Numbered from the stretch's first letter, positions 56,127 to 64,000 are shown. The stretch is DNA of 64,000 bases from Methylocapsa palsarum (GCF_900114285.1 NZ_FOSN01000007.1:62001-126000); one strand, 5' to 3'. Numbers and translations: made by a program. Notes: generated by a model not told the origin, from the sequence alone.

Positions 56127-57974
56127 ATGCGCTTGCTTTACGCTGCGCTTGTCTCGGCCCGGGGCTGGCGACGCCGCCTGATCGCCTTCGCCGCCGGCGC
56201 CGTGGGCGCGCTTGCGATGGCGCCATTCGATTTCATGCCCGCGATGATCGTTTCGATGACCGCCGCCGTCTGGCTCATCGACGCCTGCGTCGAGGCGGCG
56301 CCCGCGAAGCAAGAGCATATTCCGATCGGATTGAATCCATCCAATCTACAAGACTATGCTCAAGCTTTTGACTCTGGAGCGATTTCTGATCGATCGCATG
56401 ACTTCATGCGATCGGAAAGCGCTCTAGCCGCGCGCTTGCGCCTTCCAGCCGGCGCGTGGAGCGCCTTCGGGGCCGGATGGTGGTGGGGTTTTGGCTATTT
56501 CGTCGCCGGCCTCTGGTGGCTTGGCGCCGCTTTTCTCGTCGACGCCGATGAATTTCTGTGGGCTCTGCCGCTGGGCGTCGCCGGCCTTCCGGCCTATCTC
56601 GCGATTTTTCCCGGGTTTGGCTTCATGCTCGCGCGGCTTCTCTGGTCGCCGGGATCCGGGCGCCTTTTTGCGCTCGCGGCGGGGCTCGGACTGACGGAAT
56701 GGCTGCGGGGACACGTCCTGACCGGATTTCCCTGGAACAATTTCGGCATGGCGCTGGGCGGAAATCTCGTGACGGCGCAACTCGCCTCCATTGTCGGACT
56801 TTACGGATTGACCGTCATTTCCGTGGCGATGTTCTCCGCCCCGGCGGCCGTCTGCAGCCCCCGCGCGAAGCTGACGCCGCGCTCGGCCGCCTCTCCCGTT
56901 CTCGCCGCGCTCGCCGCGCTCGCCGCCATCATCGGATTTGGCGAGCTTCGCCTCGGGGAGCCAGATCCCGGCGTCACGCCCGGAATAGCGATCCGCATCA
57001 TGCAGCCCAATCTCGCGCTCGATGCGAAGTTCCGGCCGGAAAACAAGGTCGCGATCCTTTCACACTACCTGAATTTAGCCGGCCGCCCCGCTGAGGATGC
57101 GGCGTTTGAACATGCGACCGCGACCCTTCATGTCTGGCCGGAATCAGCGTTCCCGTTCGTCCTCTCGCGCGACGCCTGGGCGCTGGACAAAATCGGCGCG
57201 TTCTTGCCCCCTGATTCTTTTTTGTTCACCGGCGCGGCAAGAGCTCAGGAAGCCGCGCAGGAGGCTGCGGATGAGGCCGCTGAGCAGGCGGCGAGACGGG
57301 ATGAAGCGGACAATGGCGCGGACGACGAGGATCCGCTGGCGTCGTCGGCGCCGTCCGTGAAATTCTATAACGCCATTCAGGTCGTCTCGGCGGGAGGCCT
57401 CATACTCGACAATTACGACAAGGTCCACCTTGTCCCGTTCGGCGAATATCTGCCCCTTGAATCGCTTCTGAGGCGATTGGGCCTTCGTCAATTCATCCAT
57501 GTGCCGGGGGGATTTTCGCCCGGCTCCGCCAGAGCGAGCCTTTCCGCACCCGGCCTTCCGAAGGCGGCGCCGCTGGTCTGCTACGAGGCGATTTTCCCGG
57601 GCGAGGTCGTTCCCGACGACCCCTTAAGCGAGCGGCCGGGCTACCTCCTGAACGTCACCAATGACGGATGGTTCGGACAGACCGCCGGACCCCATCAGCA
57701 TTTCGCCCAGGTCAGGCTGCGCGCGATCGAGGAGGGATTGCCCGTCGTCCGCGCCGCGAACAGCGGCGTTTCCGCCATCATCGACGCCTACGGGCGTGTT
57801 CTCCGCGAACTTCCGCTCGGCGCAACCGGCGTCCTCGACGGTCCTTTGCCGCTGCGAATCGCGCCTCCCCTGTTCGCCCGGTTTCCGCGAGGGGCGACGA
57901 TTCTGGTCTGGTTCGCCGCGTTGGCCATCGCTTTCGTAAGTCACCACAGAACGTTGACAAAAATGAATAAATGA
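56127..57974 (+). CDS. lnt: Apolipoprotein N-acyltransferase with in-frame repeat insertion
   Basis: Lnt adds the third acyl chain to lipoproteins in the inner membrane. The N-terminal membrane region is followed by the nitrilase-fold domain with the triad E339 (WPESAFPF), K432 (NYDKVHLVPFGEYLP) and C485 (PLVCYEAIFPGE). The 615 residues exceed the usual 510-560. Residues 63-100 are the translation of interspersed-repeat copy G, inserted between membrane segments 2 and 3; a further acidic/Ala stretch near 375-405 (AQEAADEAAEQAARRDEADNGADDED) adds length. The catalytic core is intact, so function is probably kept. Confidence 0.94.
   Translation: MRLLYAALVSARGWRRRLIAFAAGAVGALAMAPFDFMPAMIVSMTAAVWLIDACVEAAPAKQEHIPIGLNPSNLQDYAQAFDSGAISDRSHDFMRSESALAARLRLPAGAWSAFGAGWWWGFGYFVAGLWWLGAAFLVDADEFLWALPLGVAGLPAYLAIFPGFGFMLARLLWSPGSGRLFALAAGLGLTEWLRGHVLTGFPWNNFGMALGGNLVTAQLASIVGLYGLTVISVAMFSAPAAVCSPRAKLTPRSAASPVLAALAALAAIIGFGELRLGEPDPGVTPGIAIRIMQPNLALDAKFRPENKVAILSHYLNLAGRPAEDAAFEHATATLHVWPESAFPFVLSRDAWALDKIGAFLPPDSFLFTGAARAQEAAQEAADEAAEQAARRDEADNGADDEDPLASSAPSVKFYNAIQVVSAGGLILDNYDKVHLVPFGEYLPLESLLRRLGLRQFIHVPGGFSPGSARASLSAPGLPKAAPLVCYEAIFPGEVVPDDPLSERPGYLLNVTNDGWFGQTAGPHQHFAQVRLRAIEEGLPVVRAANSGVSAIIDAYGRVLRELPLGATGVLDGPLPLRIAPPLFARFPRGATILVWFAALAIAFVSHHRTLTKMNK
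56312..56427 (+). repeat. Interspersed two-hairpin element, copy G, inside lnt in frame
   Basis: This forward, near-consensus copy is read as 38 codons starting [20 protein letters not shown] and ending RSESAL. Unlike most copies it contains no stop in the reading frame used. It carries GAATC and GACTC. Confidence 0.93.
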
Positions 57975-57982
57975 TTTTTATC
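57954..57982 (+). promoter_or_regulatory. Possible promoter for the XRE gene
   Basis: TTGACA (57954-57959) with TTTATC 17 nt later, located at the end of lnt and about 110 nt ahead of the regulator start. Confidence 0.35.
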
Positions 57983-58091
57983 CATACTGTTCCGTCCTGC
58001 ATGCAAATCGGTACTTGGACTGCCTAGCTGGTTCTCCGCCGGTTGCGGCTTGAGCCATAAGCTTTTAATTTTCTGCGAAGGGACGGCGCTG

Positions 58092-58583
58092 ATGAGCGAA
58101 CAAAGTCTGGTGATGGATAAGCCGAAGAAGGTACCTAATCCGATCGACAGGCACGTCGGCAGCCGGGTCCGGATGCGCCGCGTGATTCTCGGCATGAGCC
58201 AGGAAAAACTAGGCGAGGCTCTGGGGCTGACCTTCCAGCAAATCCAGAAATACGAGAAGGGCGCCAACAGGATCGGCGCCAGCCGGCTGCAGCAGATCTC
58301 GCGGACTCTTGACGTGCCTCCTGCGTTTTTCTTCGAGGGCGCCCCCTCCTTCGAAACCGTTGGCGTCGTGAACAATCTCGCCTTTGCGGAAGAGCCGAAC
58401 ACAAGCTATGTCGCGGACTTCCTGTCGACGTCCGAAGGCTTGCACCTCAATATGGCGTTCGCTCGCATCCACGACCCCAAGATCCGCAAACGCATCGTCG
58501 ATCTGGTCCTCGCGCTGGCGGGAGACGATTCGCCGTCAGAAACGGCCTCCCACGAAACGAACGGCAGCGGGCGGGCGGATTAG
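58092..58583 (+). CDS. XRE-family transcription regulator
   Basis: The 163-residue protein has an N-terminal HTH (NPIDRHVGSRVRMRRVILGMSQEKLGEALGLTFQQIQKYEKGANRIGASRLQQISRTLDVPPAFFFEG) and a C-terminal helical region. This regulator type precedes metK in many alphaproteobacteria, and the conserved order lnt-xre-metK-trmB holds here. Starts at 58050, 58092 and 58113 are all possible; MDKPKKVPNPIDRHVG (58113) is also plausible. Confidence 0.9.
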   Translation: MSEQSLVMDKPKKVPNPIDRHVGSRVRMRRVILGMSQEKLGEALGLTFQQIQKYEKGANRIGASRLQQISRTLDVPPAFFFEGAPSFETVGVVNNLAFAEEPNTSYVADFLSTSEGLHLNMAFARIHDPKIRKRIVDLVLALAGDDSPSETASHETNGSGRAD

Positions 58584-58623
58584 CCAAACCGTTCGATCTA
58601 ACGAACACAACGGCTCGGATGGC

Positions 58624-58652
58624 TTGACAAAACGAACGCAATCCGGAATTTA
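58624..58652 (+). promoter_or_regulatory. Putative metK promoter
   Basis: TTGACA (58624-58629) and AATTTA (58647-58652) with 17 nt between. No SAM riboswitch that I recognise lies between it and metK. Confidence 0.55.
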
Positions 58653-58732
58653 GCCCGGACGTTCCGGTTCGGCTGCACAACCTGCGGTCGGCGCCCTTTA
58701 TCGCAACCTTTTTTCCCCAATGGAGACGAGCC

Positions 58733-59929
58733 TTGCCGCGCGCCAATTATCTCTTCACGAGCGAATCAGTGGCCGAGGGCCATCCTGACAAGGTGTGCGA
58801 CAGGATTTCCGACGAGATCGTGGACCTTTTCTTCCGCGAGGGAGAAAAGGCCGGGATCGACCCTTATCAGATCCGGGTCGCCTGCGAGACGCTGGCGACG
58901 ACCAATCGCGTCGTGATCGCCGGCGAAGTGCGCGGTCCGACCATCGCTCCCGAAGCGATCGAGGCGGCCGCCCGGGCGGCGATCAAGGACATCGGCTACG
59001 AACAGGCCGGTTTTCACTGGAAAACCGCGAAGGTCGAAGTGCTTTTGCACGCGCAGTCCGCGGACATCGCCCAGGGCGTCGACGCGTCCGGCAACAAGGA
59101 TGAAGGCGCGGGCGACCAGGGCATCATGTTCGGCTACGCCTGCCGCGAAACGCCCGAACTCATGCCTGCGCCGCTTTATTACGCCCACAAGATTCTCGAG
59201 GTTCTCGCGAGGGAGCGCAAATCGGGCGTGGGCGAGGCGGCGAAGCTCGGCCCCGACGCCAAGAGCCAGGTGACGGTGCGGTACGAAAACGGAAAGCCGG
59301 TGGGCGTGACGCAAATCGTGCTGTCGACGCAGCATCTCGACGAGAACCTGAGTTCTCTTGACGTCCAGAACATCGTCGAACCCTATATCCGCGCGACGCT
59401 CCCCGCGAACTGGATCGATAAGGACACCGTCTGGCACGTCAATCCGACTGGAAAGTTCGTCGTCGGCGGCCCTGACGGCGATACCGGCCTGACCGGGCGC
59501 AAGATCATCGTCGACACCTATGGCGGCGCGGCGCCCCACGGCGGCGGAGCCTTTTCGGGCAAGGACCCGACCAAGGTCGACCGTTCGGCGGCCTATGCCG
59601 CGCGCTATCTGGCGAAAAACGTGGTCGCCGCCGGCCTCGCCGACCGCTGTACGATCCAGCTCGCTTATGCGATCGGAGTCGCAGAACCGCTCTCGATCTA
59701 TGTCGACACCCATGGCACGGGACAGGTCGCCGAGGACAAGCTTGAAAAGGCGCTCGGCCAGAGCATGCGCCTCTCGCCGCGCGGCATCAGGGAGCACCTG
59801 AGGCTCAACCGGCCGATCTATGCGCGAACCTCGGCCTACGGACATTTCGGCCGCAAGCCCGACGCCGAAGGCGGCTTCTCCTGGGAAGGAGTCGATCTCG
59901 GAGACAAGATCAAGGCTCATCTGAGCTAG
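58733..59929 (+). CDS. metK: S-adenosylmethionine synthetase
   Basis: MetK makes SAM from methionine and ATP. The 398 residues carry [22 protein letters not shown], the [12 protein letters not shown] loop and [34 protein letters not shown]. The start is TTG at 58733 behind GGAGACGAG; the nearby ATG at 58720 is out of frame. Confidence 0.97.
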   Translation: MPRANYLFTSESVAEGHPDKVCDRISDEIVDLFFREGEKAGIDPYQIRVACETLATTNRVVIAGEVRGPTIAPEAIEAAARAAIKDIGYEQAGFHWKTAKVEVLLHAQSADIAQGVDASGNKDEGAGDQGIMFGYACRETPELMPAPLYYAHKILEVLARERKSGVGEAAKLGPDAKSQVTVRYENGKPVGVTQIVLSTQHLDENLSSLDVQNIVEPYIRATLPANWIDKDTVWHVNPTGKFVVGGPDGDTGLTGRKIIVDTYGGAAPHGGGAFSGKDPTKVDRSAAYAARYLAKNVVAAGLADRCTIQLAYAIGVAEPLSIYVDTHGTGQVAEDKLEKALGQSMRLSPRGIREHLRLNRPIYARTSAYGHFGRKPDAEGGFSWEGVDLGDKIKAHLS

Positions 59930-59964
59930 TTTCGCTCCGCTGACGGCGGCCTCAGGCGCGCGCG

Positions 59965-60744
59965 ATGGATCCGAAAGGGCTAATTCCCGAGGATCGCCGG
60001 TCCGGCGAAAACGAGCCGTCGGCGGGCGGGCGCTCGCCTGATCCGACGGATGGCGAGGGCAGCGGCGCTCCCGCCCAGCGCCGACTTTATGGCCGACGGC
60101 GCGGCAAAAAATTGAGGATGCGCGGATCGGCGCTGATCGGGGCTCATTTGCCGGGCCTTTCGCTCGACGTCTCGCAGCCGATTCTCGATCCGGCCTCCCT
60201 CTTCGCCGAACCCTATTCGGCGCTTTGGCTCGAAATCGGCTTTGGCGGCGGCGAACATCTCGCAGCCGAGGCCGCCCGCCATTGCGAACGGGCCTATATC
60301 GGCTGCGAACCTTTTCTGAACGGCGTCGCCAAAGCGCTCGGGCTCATCGAAGACATGGCCCTGACGAATGTCCGGCTTTACGAGGGCGACGCGGGCGACG
60401 TCATCGGCGCCCTGCCGGCCGGATCGCTCGGGGGCGTCTATCTGCTTTTCCCCGATCCCTGGCCGAAGCGGCGCCACCGCAAGCGCCGGTTCTTGTCCGA
60501 TGAAGCGCTGCAGCGGCTCGCGCGCGCGATGCGCCCGGGCGCAGAATTGCGTTTTGCGACGGATATCGACGACAATGCCGGCTGGACCCTGGCGAGAGTG
60601 CTCCGCTCAGGCGCGTTCGCATGGCCGGCGGAGAGCGCGGCCGACTGGAGAAGCCCCTGGCCGGACTGGAAGGGAACCCGATACGAGGCGAAGGCCCTCG
60701 CGGAGGGACGCACCCCCGCCTTTTTCACATTCCGCCGAACGTGA
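59965..60744 (+). CDS. trmB: tRNA (guanine-N7)-methyltransferase
   Basis: TrmB makes m7G46 in tRNA. After an N-terminal basic/Pro-rich part, the SAM-binding core is LEIGFGGGEHLAAEAAR, ANVRLYEGDAGDV-like region, and the diagnostic LLFPDPWPKRRHRKRRF. It is 259 residues and follows metK by 35 nt, in the usual cluster. rimP does not follow. Confidence 0.95.
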   Translation: MDPKGLIPEDRRSGENEPSAGGRSPDPTDGEGSGAPAQRRLYGRRRGKKLRMRGSALIGAHLPGLSLDVSQPILDPASLFAEPYSALWLEIGFGGGEHLAAEAARHCERAYIGCEPFLNGVAKALGLIEDMALTNVRLYEGDAGDVIGALPAGSLGGVYLLFPDPWPKRRHRKRRFLSDEALQRLARAMRPGAELRFATDIDDNAGWTLARVLRSGAFAWPAESAADWRSPWPDWKGTRYEAKALAEGRTPAFFTFRRT

Positions 60745-60789
60745 CGCGGCGCAGCGCGCCTCAGCCCTTCCCGTTAAGAGATTCCGGGC

Positions 60790-61092
60790 TCAAATTTTCC
60801 GCCGCGGCCGCAGGCCCGCCAACCCGGCAGTGCGACGCGGCGCGAAGGCCCCCTTGAACATTGCTTTTGGAAAATAGACGTGAAGAGCGGCGCCGGAGAG
60901 ATATCCGATCTGAAGCATCGCGACCAAAGCCGTCGATTGAAGGAAAAGCCCTCGCCACGACCAGCCTGCATCATAGGGATTCAGCAGGATCAGGAGAACC
61001 GCCAGCACCGCAACAGGAAAAAGGCTGTAAAATTTGAAAAAATGCGCCAGCAGCGCGCCGATAACAAAACTTCCTGCCGCGAACACCAGCAT
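60790..61092 (-). CDS. Small membrane protein, unrecognised
   Basis: The 100-residue protein has three hydrophobic segments (LVFAAGSFVIGALLAHFF, SLFPVAVLAVLLILLNP, STALVAMLQIGYLSGAALHVY) and an Arg-rich tail. GGGAGGAATTC precedes the ATG at 61092, so this start is firm. An AT-rich stretch at 61125-61165 probably holds its promoter. Convergent with trmB. Confidence 0.72.
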   Translation of the reverse strand: MLVFAAGSFVIGALLAHFFKFYSLFPVAVLAVLLILLNPYDAGWSWRGLFLQSTALVAMLQIGYLSGAALHVYFPKAMFKGAFAPRRTAGLAGLRPRRKI

Positions 61093-61207
61093 GAATTCCT
61101 CCCGGCATCTATTATTAAGATTCACTTAACATATTTTTAATAAATACATTACAAAAAAAATAGTTCCCTGCCTCCCCGCGTTTTTCGGGCTTTTTCCGAG
61201 ACGGCGC

Positions 61208-62149
61208 TCACTCGTCGAGGAGCGGGTGCAGGTCGCGCACCATGGCTTTCATGCGCTCATCGAGAACGTGGGTATAAATCTGCGTGGTCGAAATGTCGGC
61301 GTGGCCGAGAAGTTCCTGAACCACCCGCAGATCCGCTCCGTTCTGGAGGAGGTGGCTGGCGAAGGCGTGGCGCAGCACATGCGGACTGATTCGCGATGAT
61401 GCGATTCCGGCGGCCGCGGCGCAGACCTTGAGTTCTCTCGCGAATGTCTGCCGGGTCAGGTGCCCGCTGTCGCTGTCGGCGGGAAACAGCCACGGCGACG
61501 CCGCGGCGCCGGGGCGCTTTTCTTCCAGAAAAGAGCGATAGAGTTTGATCGCCTCGCGCGCCGGCGGCGGCAATGGCGCAAGACGCTCCCGGCCGCCCTT
61601 GCCGCGCACCGTCATGAAGGCCTCGCGGACCCGCGCCGCACGGGCGGGGAGCGCGACGAGCTCGGAGACCCGCAGCCCCGTCGCGTAGATCAGCTCCAGC
61701 AGGCAGGCGATGCGCAGAGCGCGCAGCCGCTCGCCATCGGGACGCGTCGCGTCGCCCAGCCCCTCCTTCGAGACCGCCAGCAGATGATCGACTTCGGCGA
61801 CGGAGAGGACCTTGGGCAGCCCCCGGCCTCGCCGGGGGCCTTCGAGGATCGCGGCGGGATCGTCGGCGCGGCGGCCTTCCGCGGCCAGAAACCGATGGAA
61901 CTGCCGGATCGATGAGAGCTTGCGCCCGCTCGAGGACGGCTTCAGGCCGCGCGCCTCGAGCCGCGACAGATAGGCTCCGATCTCGCCCGAATCCGCGTCG
62001 AGCGGAGTCCGGCCCGCCTTTGACAGAGCTTCGAGATAGTCGGTCAGATCGCGACGGTAGGCCTCGATGGTGTTTTTCGCCGCGCCGCGCTCGGCGGCGA
62101 TCATGTCGAGAAAGGATTCGAGCGTTTGGCGCGCGATCGGGGGCGGCAT
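61208..62149 (-). CDS. xerD: Site-specific tyrosine recombinase XerD
   Basis: XerD, with XerC, resolves chromosome dimers at dif. The 313 residues have the SAM-like N-terminal domain (LESFLDMIAAERGAAKNTIEAYRRDLTDYL) and the catalytic R-H-R-H-Y set: ATGLRVSELVALP, HVLRHAFASHLLQNGADLR, LGHADISTTQIYTHV. The ATG at 62149 fits the family. The frame to 62302 overlaps the small membrane ORF upstream and is not real. Confidence 0.96.
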   Translation of the reverse strand: MPPPIARQTLESFLDMIAAERGAAKNTIEAYRRDLTDYLEALSKAGRTPLDADSGEIGAYLSRLEARGLKPSSSGRKLSSIRQFHRFLAAEGRRADDPAAILEGPRRGRGLPKVLSVAEVDHLLAVSKEGLGDATRPDGERLRALRIACLLELIYATGLRVSELVALPARAARVREAFMTVRGKGGRERLAPLPPPAREAIKLYRSFLEEKRPGAAASPWLFPADSDSGHLTRQTFARELKVCAAAAGIASSRISPHVLRHAFASHLLQNGADLRVVQELLGHADISTTQIYTHVLDERMKAMVRDLHPLLDE

Positions 62150-62154
62150 GAACG

Positions 62155-62298
62155 CTACTTGTTCAGCCGCGCGGCGGGGATGGCCTGAGTGATCTCGCGC
62201 GGCTGCGGCTCGACGAATGCGACGAGCGCGATCATCCCGGCGTAGACGAGGCCGCCAAGGATCGCCAGTCCCAGCAAAAATCGGATGAGCGTCGGCAC
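62155..62298 (-). CDS. Conserved 47-residue membrane protein upstream of xerD
   Basis: One membrane segment (FLLGLAILGGLVYAGMIALVAFV) is followed by EPQPREITQAIPAARLNK. Small proteins of this pattern ahead of xerD are common in Rhizobiales (family memory). The start is GTG at 62298 behind CAGGAGAT. The stop is 6 nt before xerD. Confidence 0.75.
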   Translation of the reverse strand: MPTLIRFLLGLAILGGLVYAGMIALVAFVEPQPREITQAIPAARLNK

Positions 62299-62499
62299 GC
62301 AAATCTCCTGTTGGCCGCCCGGCGGAGGGAGCGTCGGCATTGGCCGATCGACCCGGTTCGGCCAGTCATGACCCTAACCGATCATGCCGCAAAAGTGTGA
62401 ACGAACCTTGGACGGCGGCGGCGTTTGAAGATCCGCCTGCTCTGACCGACGTCGGGATCGCGCCAGCGCGGGCGGACGGGGGAGACAGGCACCGTCGCC

Positions 62500-62573
62500 T
62501 GGAGCGCTTTCCAGCCGAATGTGTTCATTCGGTCGATCAGAATTGATTCAATCCGATCGGAAAATGCTTTAGG
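62500..62573 (-). repeat. Interspersed two-hairpin element, copy H (internally deleted)
   Basis: Reverse-orientation copy lacking the middle 40-50 bp. It keeps the variant hairpin arms CCGAATG/CATTCGG of copy F. The right end CCGATCGGAAAATGCTTTA gives the TAA stop of the L,D-transpeptidase on the minus strand. One GANTC site. Confidence 0.8.
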
Positions 62574-63297
62574 CCGGCAGAAGGATCACCTTGGTCTTGA
62601 TCGGCGTGCGCTCGTAGAGGTCGAGCATGTCCTGCGTCAGAAGGCCGGTGCAGCCGCTGGTGACGCCCCTGCCGATCGACTCGGGGTCGCTGGTCGAATA
62701 GATCGTGCAGACCGTGTATTTGCCATTCTGATAAAGATAGAGCGTGCGGGCGCCGAGCGGATTGTCGAGGCCTCCCGGCATGCCGGCGGCGTATTTGGCC
62801 GCCTCGGGCTGACGCACGATCATCTCCTTGGGCGGGGTCCAGGTCGCCCATTCCGCCTTGCGCCCGACGTATGCGTCGCCGTTCCACAGGAAGCCCTTGC
62901 GGGGGACATTGGCGCCATAGCGGGTGGCGTTCCCGTCGCCTTCGACGCGGTAAACATAGTAATTGGCAGCATCGATGATGATCGTGCCGGGCGCTTCACG
63001 AGTGTCGTAGCGCACGGTCCGACGATAATATTTCGGATCGATCTTGCTGACGTCGACCGCCGGTATCGGAAATTTCTTTTCGGGTACGGGCCCGTAGAGC
63101 TTCGCCGCCTCCCTGTGGACGAGGTCGTCGGTTGTCGCGCAACCGGCGAGCCCGAGCGCGCCGAGACTGGCGGCGGAGCCGAACAGAAACGACCGGCGGT
63201 TGAGACGTTCCGACCGCAGCCCGAGCAAAGCCGCTTCGTCCATCTCGCCTGCGCCGGCAATCTCACCGTCCCTGATCATGATTTTGGAGTTTCCCAT
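62569..63297 (-). CDS. L,D-transpeptidase (YkuD-type) lipoprotein
   Basis: A twin-Arg leader with lipobox (RRSFLFGSAASLGALGLAGC, Cys near residue 52) precedes a YkuD domain (TIIIDAANYYVYRVE, LGARTLYLYQNGKYTVCTIY, SIGRGVTSGCTGLLTQD). The catalytic Cys is in SGC; the usual following Ile/Val-Arg is replaced by Thr-Gly. It probably cross-links peptidoglycan or attaches proteins to it in the periplasm. The stop codon lies in repeat copy H. Confidence 0.88.
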   Translation of the reverse strand: MGNSKIMIRDGEIAGAGEMDEAALLGLRSERLNRRSFLFGSAASLGALGLAGCATTDDLVHREAAKLYGPVPEKKFPIPAVDVSKIDPKYYRRTVRYDTREAPGTIIIDAANYYVYRVEGDGNATRYGANVPRKGFLWNGDAYVGRKAEWATWTPPKEMIVRQPEAAKYAAGMPGGLDNPLGARTLYLYQNGKYTVCTIYSTSDPESIGRGVTSGCTGLLTQDMLDLYERTPIKTKVILLPA

Positions 63298-63450
63298 ATC
63301 CTGTCGACGATCATCCTTGTTGATCTGAGATTGCCGTCACATCGCTCGAGAGGCAAGACCAAGCGTCGCTGGGCGGGGCTCGCCATGTGCAAGAACTCGT
63401 CCATGTGGTTTCGCAGTCACACATCGCGCAGACGTCCGCTTCGAATCCGT

Positions 63451-63663
63451 TCAGTCGATCCTGAAGGTCTCGCGCAACCAGCTCACGAGGCGCGCCTGAT
63501 CGCTGAGGATATCCATTTCGGGTTCCCTGACACGGCGGAACCCATGTTTTTCAAGCAGATCCGCTATTCGCAATCCGCGGTTAGCCGGGTTGACGACGGC
63601 GATGGTCTTCGTGGCGATTTCGACGGCGAGGGTGCGAGACATCGGCTTGGGGGGCTGCGGCAT
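63451..63663 (-). CDS. Small protein, unrecognised
   Basis: The 70-residue frame (MPQPPKPMSRTLAVEIATKTIAVVNPANRGLRIADLLEKHGF...) looks coding in the GC-rich local pattern, with a plausible alternative start at 63642. No function can be assigned. The following stretch to 63890 has only a 6-bp hairpin (GCGGAC/GTCCGC near 63830-63847). Confidence 0.5.
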   Translation of the reverse strand: MPQPPKPMSRTLAVEIATKTIAVVNPANRGLRIADLLEKHGFRRVREPEMDILSDQARLVSWLRETFRID

Positions 63664-63890
63664 TTGCGAAGGGCCTAATGGTTGAACGCCTCTCACGGCG
63701 ATCCGATGCTGCGAATTTCACCGGATCAAACTAGCACACGCGAAGGCGTGGGGGCGACGCCAACCGACGTGCCGCGGAGGAAGTTCTATAGCATTGGCCT
63801 TTCCGGCCATGACTTCCCGAGGCGATAGGGCGGACTTTTCTGTCCGCTTTTGGGAAACGGCCCAAAGCAGAAACTCATCCCGCCACATGC

Positions 63891-64000
63891 CTAACCGGCC
63901 ATCCCCGCGCGCGCCCCGACCAGCGCGCCGCCTTCGGCGCCGGTGATCCTCATCTCGATCATCCGCGAGGGCGGCGCGTCGCCGGTGCGCACGCGGGTGA
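63891..64000 (-). CDS. Probable MtaB methylthiotransferase, C-terminal end (runs off right edge)
   Basis: Only about 36 residues are present, in frame to a TAG at 63891: TRVRTGDAPPSRMIEMRITG then EGGALVGA. This matches the end of the TRAM-like region in MtaB-type radical-SAM enzymes of alphaproteobacteria, which make ms2t6A in tRNA. The fragment is short, so the call is tentative. Confidence 0.45.
   Translation of the reverse strand, partial: TRVRTGDAPPSRMIEMRITGAEGGALVGARAGMAG

Noticed and set aside
58584-58732. SAM riboswitch upstream of metK
   Set aside because: I could not find the pairing pattern of SAM-II, SAM/SAH or SAM-V types; only a promoter is apparent.
63829-63853. Hairpin GCGGAC/GTCCGC followed by TTTT, as a terminator
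   Set aside because: The T run is on the plus strand, where no gene ends; on the minus strand, after the MtaB-like stop, there is no T tail. It may be a common short palindrome instead.

Overview
The window is chromosomal DNA from a GC-rich alphaproteobacterium, most likely order Hyphomicrobiales (Rhizobiales). The evidence is a CcrM-type GANTC methyltransferase, a suf operon behind an Irr-box-like promoter, the mutY/dciA/dsbA neighbourhood, the miaB-phoH-ybeY-corC-lnt-xre-metK-trmB cluster, and a 47-residue membrane ORF just ahead of xerD. Both window edges cut genes: manC at the left and an MtaB-like gene at the right.

Layout. 1-8.3 kb: manC (partial), rnhB, ccrM, a membrane cyclic-nucleotide-binding protein, a Tat-exported ABM protein, mutY, a glyoxalase-fold protein, dciA and dsbA, then an AT-rich foreign-looking membrane ORF. 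8.7-15.4 kb: one minus-strand Fe-S assembly operon in the order nifS-like, sufB, sufC, sufD, sufS, sufT. 15.7-24.4 kb: hydrolase, sensor kinase, Crp/Fnr regulator, mutS, OhrR-like regulator, hrcA and a response regulator. 24.7-37.4 kb: glycan genes (a TPR/glycosyltransferase fusion, a GT4 enzyme, a glycogen-debranching enzyme and a GT2 enzyme). The GT2 gene is split by a 4,016-bp IS1595-type transposon. 37.4-49 kb: glutamine amidotransferase, TerB, pheT, rplT-rpmI, eutBC, an aldo/keto reductase, a SWIB protein and a SulP transporter. 49-64 kb: nifU, tsaB, rimI, miaB, phoH, ybeY, corC, lnt, xre, metK, trmB, xerD and an L,D-transpeptidase.

Two things stand out. First, a roughly 115-bp two-hairpin interspersed element occurs nine times. 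Six copies overlap the stop codon of a neighbouring gene. One copy lies in frame inside lnt and adds 38 residues to the protein, much as Rickettsia palindromic elements do. Every copy carries at least one GANTC site for the CcrM encoded in the same window. Second, the IS1595-type transposon has 23-bp terminal inverted repeats and an 8-bp target duplication. Removing it with one duplication rejoins an exact 652-residue GT2 frame. It carries a doubly frameshifted transposase and passengers: a Panacea-domain antitoxin-like protein paired with an unrecognised small protein (a candidate toxin), an XRE regulator, and two winged-helix-like proteins of unknown role.

Other notable points: sufD seems to use an ATC start codon behind a strong ribosome site; several proteins have tails or linkers built from 12-18-nt tandem repeats; and pheT stands alone without pheS. 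All calls come from reading the sequence and the translations; no database search was run.
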